DNA of 64,000 bases from Paenibacillus sp. 1781tsa1. Lineage in GTDB: Bacteria > Bacillota > Bacilli > Paenibacillales > Paenibacillaceae. The stretch is from the NCBI RefSeq assembly GCF_024159265.1, contig NZ_JAMYWY010000001.1:1178001-1242000 (forward strand), in the 5' to 3' direction. Under the pieces are notes generated by a model. It ran no database searches. It was not told the DNA's origin and saw only the letters and a list, made by a program, of their open reading frames with translations. Below are positions 63,825 to 64,000 of this stretch, piece by piece. Both the position numbers and the translations under genes were made by a program. How positions within the stretch are numbered: the stretch's first letter is position 1; each line of letters starts with the position of its first letter.

Positions 63825-64000
63825 TTAATTTAAAGCTTCTTTCATGCTTAAACCTGCTGTGAATACAGGAACTTTACCTGCAGGTAGTTGAATTTCTTTG
63901 CCTGTTCTCCGACTTCTTCCCGTTCTTGCCTCACGCTTCTGTACTTCAAATTTCCCGAATCCAACCAGTTGAACTTCTTTACCTTCTTTGAGAGCTTCAA
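63825..64000 (-). CDS. HU family DNA-binding protein, C-terminal part (runs off the window)
   Basis: The minus strand is open from 64000 to the stop at 63825-63827, giving 58 whole codons. The translation has the HU pattern VQLVGFGKFEVQKREARTG, then RSRRTGKEIQLPAGKVPVF and TAGLSMKEALN. HU proteins bend and compact DNA as dimers. The beta-arm tip, usually RNPQTG with a DNA-intercalating Pro, reads RSRRTG here, so the Pro is lost and a basic residue gained. This is probably an accessory HU paralogue. The N-terminal half lies outside the window. Confidence 0.85.
   Translation of the reverse strand, partial: EALKEGKEVQLVGFGKFEVQKREARTGRSRRTGKEIQLPAGKVPVFTAGLSMKEALN

Overview
The window looks like chromosome from a Gram-positive, plant-cell-wall-degrading Firmicute, most likely Paenibacillus. 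The evidence is strong AAGGAGG-type ribosome binding sites, Bacillus-style promoters and cre boxes, lipoprotein signal peptides with Gram-positive processing, YesM/YesN two-component pairs, an Lpl-type sugar importer, a YhgE/Pip protein, and long multidomain secreted carbohydrate-active enzymes carrying Fn3, CBM3 and F5/8C modules. No prophage, transposase, CRISPR array, tRNA or rRNA was recognised. The species assignment is inference from gene content.

Layout. 1-5.2 kb: the end of a Gfo/Idh/MocA oxidoreductase, a complete sugar ABC importer (two permeases and a lipoprotein) and a LacI-type regulator. 5.2-9.6 kb: a rifampin ADP-ribosyltransferase, then an AraC regulator divergent from a CBM9-like protein, a TIM-barrel sugar isomerase and another Gfo/Idh/MocA enzyme. 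9.7-15.7 kb: a 5'-nucleotidase divergent from a phnD-phnC-phnE-phnE phosphonate/phosphite-type importer, with a candidate PhoP box between them. 16-20.3 kb: a small membrane protein, a 934-residue secreted protein and an ECF sigma factor. 20.5-27.3 kb: a six-gene signalling and export operon (response regulator, histidine kinase, propeller-like protein, ABC ATPase, MacB-like permease, HlyD-like adaptor). 27.4-37 kb: plant-polymer degradation, with a GH6 cellulase, a PL11 rhamnogalacturonan lyase, an AraC regulator and a GH4 glycosidase with a uronidase-like motif. 37-40 kb: a polar amino-acid ABC importer and a DUF4190 protein. 40-46 kb: YhgE/Pip with its TetR regulator, a membrane protein and a chemoreceptor. 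46-60.6 kb: a polysaccharide-utilisation locus with a tautomerase, LplB/LplC-like permeases, YesN/YesM, an SDR, a heparinase-II/III-like lyase, an LplA-like binding protein and a 1,443-residue esterase/pectate-lyase-like fusion. 61-64 kb: a second chemoreceptor, a Vat/CatB-type acetyltransferase and the C-terminus of a divergent HU protein.

How the genes fit together. Secreted enzymes cut cellulose, rhamnogalacturonan and probably another uronate polymer. Importers bring oligosaccharides in. Cytoplasmic GH4, lyase, SDR and Gfo/Idh enzymes finish them, under AraC/LacI/YesMN control with likely CcpA repression at several cre-like boxes.

The strongest undescribed-looking signals are non-coding. 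(1) Two 195-bp intergenic elements built from four CTAACGAA boxes in the order forward-forward-reverse-reverse have identical 50/95/50 spacing although most of the sequence between boxes differs. (2) A ~230-nt extended hairpin lies behind the esterase/lyase gene. (3) A promoter block is shared by the two transcription units of the 46-60 kb locus. (4) The cellulase leader carries Shine-Dalgarno sequences without genes, resembling mRNA-stabilising STAB-SD elements.
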